Below, piece after piece: positions 59,576 to 64,000 of a DNA stretch of 64,000 bases. The DNA lies in contig CAJSYZ010000005.1 in assembly GCA_910574455.1 (NCBI GenBank), forward strand, positions 4,030,001-4,094,000, read 5' to 3'. Below the pieces are notes generated by a model, which did not search any database, was not told the DNA's origin, and saw nothing but the letters and a program-made list of their open reading frames with translations. Origin of the DNA: Trichaptum fuscoviolaceum (Eukaryota; Basidiomycota; Agaricomycetes; Hymenochaetales; Trichaptaceae). Both the position numbers and the translations under genes were made by a program. Numbering within the stretch: the first letter of the stretch is position 1; the number at the start of each line of letters is the position of its first letter.

Positions 59576-60996
59576 TATGTCTTCGTCGTTGTTGTTGAAG
59601 ATAAGATAATTGTCGTCGTGTACGATGTTCAAGAGGAAGGGAAATGCGGGTGAAACAGGAGTTCAAGATTTGTTACTCTCCATTTTTTCGCAAGGACTTT
59701 ATTGGAATGCATTTCGCTCGGTGACGTCAAAAGAGCAAGGTCGACGTCATTTCGGGAATTGCCAGTACTCAAATCTGAGGACCCTGAACTTGAAATAGAA
59801 AGCCGATTAGTAAGACTCATTAGTACTAAGTAGTAAGGGCACGTCCGACGCCGATAACACCAGGTCGTCAGCGCCTTCATCTGGAAGCGTTTTAAAGCTC
59901 TCTGCCCTCGTCATCCACGACCATCATACATATAGCTTACATTAAACAAGCTCGGGTGCCAGTGTCTTGCTAGTCTATGAGGTCCACAGAATGAATCAAG
60001 AATACTCGAGTGCTTTCAATGGATCAGGCTTTCATGTAATGAAAAATGCAGAGTCTTTCCCCCGACTCCCGAATGGATCAACCTCAGAACCGTTCTAGCT
60101 TTCCCCACTGGAAAAATCTGTATGTTCTGGGACTTGCTCTAGTATGCGGACTTGAATACCTGTACAATCTTCATATGGAGTGACACGTTGCGTATTAAGG
60201 CTTCATTGCAAAATGCTTATCGTGGATTTTTCTCAATATTAGTACGTTTCTGACATGCTGGATAATCAAGCGCACTAACAGGCTCTAAAGTGATATACAG
60301 ACACTATTTCTTTTCATCTTTCCCTCACAATGTGTCAGGTCCTACGAGAAAAACTCTCGATAATGCAAACATAGCCAAACACGGAACAAAAGTGCAGCAA
60401 ATTATTGGCGAACGCTGAATGAAGTGTCTCCCAACGTCTCAGATTGAAGAAAATGCAGTTGTTATAACTATGAATAACGAATGAATTAGAAACTCTCATA
60501 CGAGAAAAAAAAACTTACCTCTTGGGGCATGGAATTTGAGGCCAGTGCGCCATCACGATCTTAACAAAAACCAGGTAGGCTATTCGAGCTCTTCATTTCT
60601 TTATCTCTAACTATGATATATCATCTAGTCGCTCGGCCATTGGACATATTCTTCGCATTCTGAATAGCTTGCGTTGTCTTAGGTGCAAACAGACAAGGAA
60701 GGCAAATGCGTAACCACAAAGTCTGCAAGAAATCACGTTGCGTCAGGTTTCGCGTCCTCTGCTAATCAGTGACCAAACAAATTGAAGGTGGTGGCCTTTG
60801 AACCACGGAAATTCCTTATAATCTGCGCCGGACCCTTTTTTGTCCGAAGACCATCCCCGGCATTCCTCCTCCTCCCTCCCCCTTCCCTTCCTACTTCTCC
60901 AGACTTTTTCTCTCCTTTATCTTACTACTTGACATAGACGTCAATATTCTGGCTTTACGATAGCTTACGATACTTAACGATCACTGCCTGGCAGCC
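59576..60996. other. divergent promoter region
   Basis: 1.4 kb between the divergent OM14-like and zinc-finger genes. No gene recognised; short frames only. The end holds a pyrimidine tract listed separately. Confidence 0.5.
60861..60918 (+). promoter_or_regulatory. CT-rich tract upstream of zinc-finger gene
   Basis: An almost uninterrupted pyrimidine run of about 58 bp, 80-135 bp before the ATG at 60997. CT-rich tracts just upstream of the transcript start are common in strongly expressed filamentous-fungal genes. Confidence 0.5.
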
Positions 60997-62826
60997 ATGG
61001 CTGCAAACGACGTACCATACATCGATCCCAGTACGGGGCTACCTCAATTCCATATTACTGAAGACGAGTCGGGCTTGCATGTTCCGGAACATCGACACCT
61101 AGCAAGCTCAAGAGTGCAAGGAGGAACTCATCATCCTTCACCAGATGATGTTTGTGATCTTTCCCTTTATATGACGCGTTTTCATTAATTCCCTCATTCA
61201 TCTTCATACGTCCACACTACCATGTCCACAGACCCGCTACGGCCAACCGCAACTGCAAGTGGACGCGCCGCTCGCGTCCTCTTTCATTGGTTCTACCTGT
61301 GATAACGCGTCCGGCGCGTCCAAGGCGCATGCTTGTGGTCCACATGCGTTCTCTCAAAGCTACGGCGAGGGAACATACTTGGGCCCTGCTCAATCTTTTT
61401 TACAACTTTCAAGCTCTCTCCAAAACGCTCGTACGATTCCCTTTAATCGTACCGAGAATGCCGAGTATACGTCGACTTCGTCGCTGTCGAACCAGGGAGG
61501 CTTCCAACAAGGCTCGCTTGGACTTTACATGCCAGGGACAACTATTGCAACGCAAGGATTTGGGTTTGGGTCTACCTCTCACTGTATGTGCCACTCTCCC
61601 TCTTATTTTTCTTATGACTGACCTTGAGAGTTGTAGATGAGCGTGGGTATCATAACTCTGGAGGTTATACTCAAGCGGCTGCGAATCAAGGGCTACTGCA
61701 CGCCCCGGTCGGCACTACTCGTGAGTGTATTCAAGTATTGTAATGATATCTCTTTCTCATATTTGTGCTCTTAGATGATCATTGCTATGGTGGTCTTGAT
61801 GCTCGAGCGGTGGAGAGCCAATACTACCATCACCCTTCTCATCAGGAATCCTCTGATCTTCTTCCTTCTTCAGGCCCTACACAGTACATGGCTGGGATAG
61901 AAGGCGCGAGGTATTATATGAGCACTCCGGATATGCCACATGTCCCGTTGTCTCAAGGGCAGAATCATGGCGCAGTCACCCCTCATTCCATGGACGCCTA
62001 TCACTCCTTTACTCCCGTAGTGGCAATGCAGGGCACTCATTCTGTACCCGAAGCCAACTTCATCGACAGGGAATATGCACTGGACATCCCGATGAATCCT
62101 GCGTTGCCGACTCCGGATGCCCATTACTTACCGGTGCCCGAAGAGCAAAATCAAGGCGACTTCCCTCCTTCTCAGGACACAGACGAGCCATCCTCAGCAG
62201 CACTCGGTACACTCCCATTACATCCCGAAAACAACAACTATGCCGCTGGCGACGACGTTGCGGAAAATGAGGCTCCACCATCAGCGACGGAAGATCTTGG
62301 TCACTTTGACGTGTCTGAACTTGTTCCGCCTTCCATGGCACGAATGTCAATATCCGACATGTACGAGGCAGCCCGTGAAGAAATTGATCGCGACCTTCTC
62401 CGCATCTGTCATATTTCAGTCGTAGAGCTTGCGCAGGTCATGTATAACTTAGGAAGCTCGCCTGCCAAGATATTCGGATGGATGGTGAAGCGGTTCTATA
62501 GAATCGAGGGCTTTAAGTGCCCGTATCCGGATTGCACCTACCCGACTGTCTATCAATCAAAAGGAGCCCTCATGAAGCACGTTGGAACACACTTCTTCTG
62601 TTACGTCTGTACCAACGAAAAATGCAACCCTACGCGTAAGCTTACGGTGCTTGGCTCCCAGTTCACTTTTGTCCGACACATGAAGTTGAAACCGATTTGC
62701 AAGGAAGTTGTTTCGAAAGCCGCAACGACAAAATATTCGCACATGGAGACGAAGACGGCGGTTATGATGCATTGTTTACGAAGGATCGCTCAGCCTTATC
62801 CATGGTTGAACCGTGACTTGTTTTGA
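60997..62826 (+). CDS. putative zinc-finger regulatory protein
   Basis: Predicted 546-residue protein in four exons (60997-61149, 61232-61583, 61637-61720, 61775-62826). The first 400 residues are low-complexity, rich in Ser, His, Pro, Gln and Tyr, as in transcriptional regulators. The C-terminal 130 residues form a compact domain: CPYPDCTYPTVYQSKGAL then KHVGTH (CX4CX14HX3H, slightly wider than a classical C2H2), followed by CYVCTNEKCNPTRK and a further RHMKLKPIC. This suggests two degenerate zinc-binding units. It ends with a helix-like MMHCLRRIAQPYPWLNRDLF. No named family is recognised. The start is the first ATG after a pyrimidine tract. Probably nuclear and DNA-binding. Confidence 0.75.
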
Positions 62827-63613
62827 TATCGATCTGGAGCAAGTCCACTGGCGCGAATTCAAGCCCCACTCCCCCCGCGGCCTACAAATTTGCCTTTGAC
62901 TTTCCACGTTCCTTGCATCTCTCCTACTTTACTTAAATGTAAGTTATCGATGCACATATGTAATGTATGTACCTTTCACTTTTGTCTTTTGAGTCCTTCC
63001 GCGATTTCTACGTAATGTTTTTTGGGTTGCTTCATGGTTAAGCTTATGGATGTATATATAGTGTACATATGTATGCACGTTTTGTTCTTTGGTTGTCGTG
63101 GACTATGCGGTCAGTATGTAAGATAGCGTTTCATTATTTTCACTCTTTGTTCAACTATCTTTCAATAATGTGGCCTATACATGTACAAGTTATCAGTCAT
63201 ATGTGCGCTGTGAAAATGACCGGAGCATCTGAAGAGTTTCATCTTGGCAACTTCTACCTCTACATTCGTTCACTCTTCCATCTCCGGTTCATAGCTTAAA
63301 ACCACTATATGTGTCTCAATGGACTAAAGTGAGTTCTGAATGTTTACTACGTTGTGAGCAGGATGTAAAAGAGTTAAGGAAACAATGAACGAAGCAACGC
63401 ACCTATTACGACCGTGACCTTGTACTCGGGCGCGACACTCATGCAGCGCCTTAGACGGGCGATTTGAGCTAATTAATGACACTTACATATCACCATTTGA
63501 ATTGTCATTCACAACATATGAGCAGACGGAGCAATTAAATGACAAAGTACCGAAAGAATGTATGTACAATAGTTGGGAGCGAGAAGGAACTAAACAAGAA
63601 GTCCATTTGTTAA
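62827..63613. other. convergent 3' intergenic region
   Basis: About 790 bp between the stops of the zinc-finger gene (+) and the partial membrane-protein gene (-). T-rich near the first stop. No gene accepted. Confidence 0.55.
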
Positions 63614-64000
63614 TCATATATGAGGAATAAGCGTGGACCATGTGACTGTCTCGAGTGCGGAGTTAGGTAGATTATGGAGGGCCAAGAGGGAAAGAAAGAG
63701 GAGAGAAAGACGGGAAACAGAGAAAATAAACACGGGAGTCGCACGCAAGAGCCCCCTTGCGATAAACCAACAGCGTTCTGCGTTTGTTAGACTCTCTGCT
63801 TTCTTATACCTACGGTGCGCAAAGTCATGCAAAGGGATTCCCACGATAACGGAAAGACACACTCCAACAATTGACGAAGAAGCAGTACGCCAAAAGACCT
63901 GGTGGACATGCGAAGGGAAGGTGAAATGCCAGGCAGTGCAGTGGATCGATCCAAACGCGGCTCCTACTATGACTGCAAAACAGAGAAGGGGCTTCATCTT
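63614..64000 (-). CDS. C-terminal part of a polytopic membrane protein (partial)
   Basis: The last exon of a gene whose 5' part lies beyond the right edge. The exon probably begins at 63972 after a TTTTGCAG acceptor, so 63973-64000 would be intron. It encodes about 119 residues with three hydrophobic segments. The pattern FGSIHCTAWHFTFPSH, ERCWFIARGLLR and RLSLLFLSLLALHNLPNSALETVTWSTLIPHI is typical of a widespread agaric family of uncharacterised multi-helix membrane proteins, which normally end with a short W-[ST]-x-x-[IF]-PH tail as here. Function and localisation are unknown. Confidence 0.7.
   Translation of the reverse strand, partial: KMKPLLCFAVIVGAAFGSIHCTAWHFTFPSHVHQVFWRTASSSIVGVCLSVIVGIPLHDFAHRRYKKAESLTNAERCWFIARGLLRATPVFIFSVSRLSLLFLSLLALHNLPNSALETVTWSTLIPHI

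Overview
The window looks like nuclear DNA of a filamentous basidiomycete, most likely an Agaricomycete. Genes are cut by many short introns (mostly 48-62 bp, GT-AG with a few GC-AG), micro-exons are common, and the protein families fit: DUF6534-type seven-helix proteins, F-box proteins, Zn2Cys6 and C2H2 regulators, an OPT transporter, Flc/TRP-like channels and an OM14-like protein. No CRISPR, bacterial operon, rRNA, convincing tRNA or intact transposon was seen. I assembled the exon models by hand by requiring GT/GC-AG borders, matching phases and family-like protein; each listed model joins to an uninterrupted frame.

Layout. 1-3706 is gene-poor with a GC-rich imperfect direct repeat. 3707-7273 (+) is a membrane-anchored amidohydrolase-superfamily (CE9-like) gene, converging on an Flc/TRP-like channel (7652-10634, -). 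10635-17775 is a 7 kb stretch with no convincing gene. Then come a Zn2Cys6 factor (17776-20175, +) and a Hda1/Clr3-type histone deacetylase with Arb2 domain (20965-24292, +), which converges within 76 bp on a second CE9-like gene (24369-27921, -), an inverted paralogue of the first. 28343-31172 (-) holds an unrecognised Ser/Pro-rich protein and a short HMG-box protein. 31908-36212 (-) holds an NmrA-like oxidoreductase and a DHA2-type MFS exporter. 38451-40366 (+) is a three-finger C2H2 factor, convergent with an OPT oligopeptide transporter (40999-43740, -).

43741-49640 is accessory-looking: a decayed gene copy near 44.2-44.5 kb, a DUF4329/JAB-like protein (46359-47142, -), a doubtful multi-exon gene with an in-frame TAG before more open frame (48156-48907, +), and the fuller relative of the 44 kb fragment (49180-49638, -). 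49843-51291 (-) is a second HMG-box gene, divergent from an F-box gene (51943-52899, +). 53080-55515 holds tandem SDR paralogues. 56521-57849 (-) is a short DUF6534-type protein, 58604-59575 (-) an OM14-like protein, 60997-62826 (+) a zinc-finger protein, and the end of a polytopic membrane protein leaves the window at the right edge.

Duplication is the main theme: CE9-like (inverted, 17 kb apart), HMG-box (same strand, 19 kb apart), SDR (tandem) and the 44/49 kb family. The most interesting signal is a roughly 135 bp upstream module shared by the two HMG-box genes. It contains two copies of a 21 bp element at matching distances from each start codon and is conserved better than much of the proteins, suggesting a shared cis-regulatory circuit. 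Other points are GC-AG introns at different positions in the two CE9-like paralogues and a bacterial-type DUF4329/JAB fold in a fungal gene.
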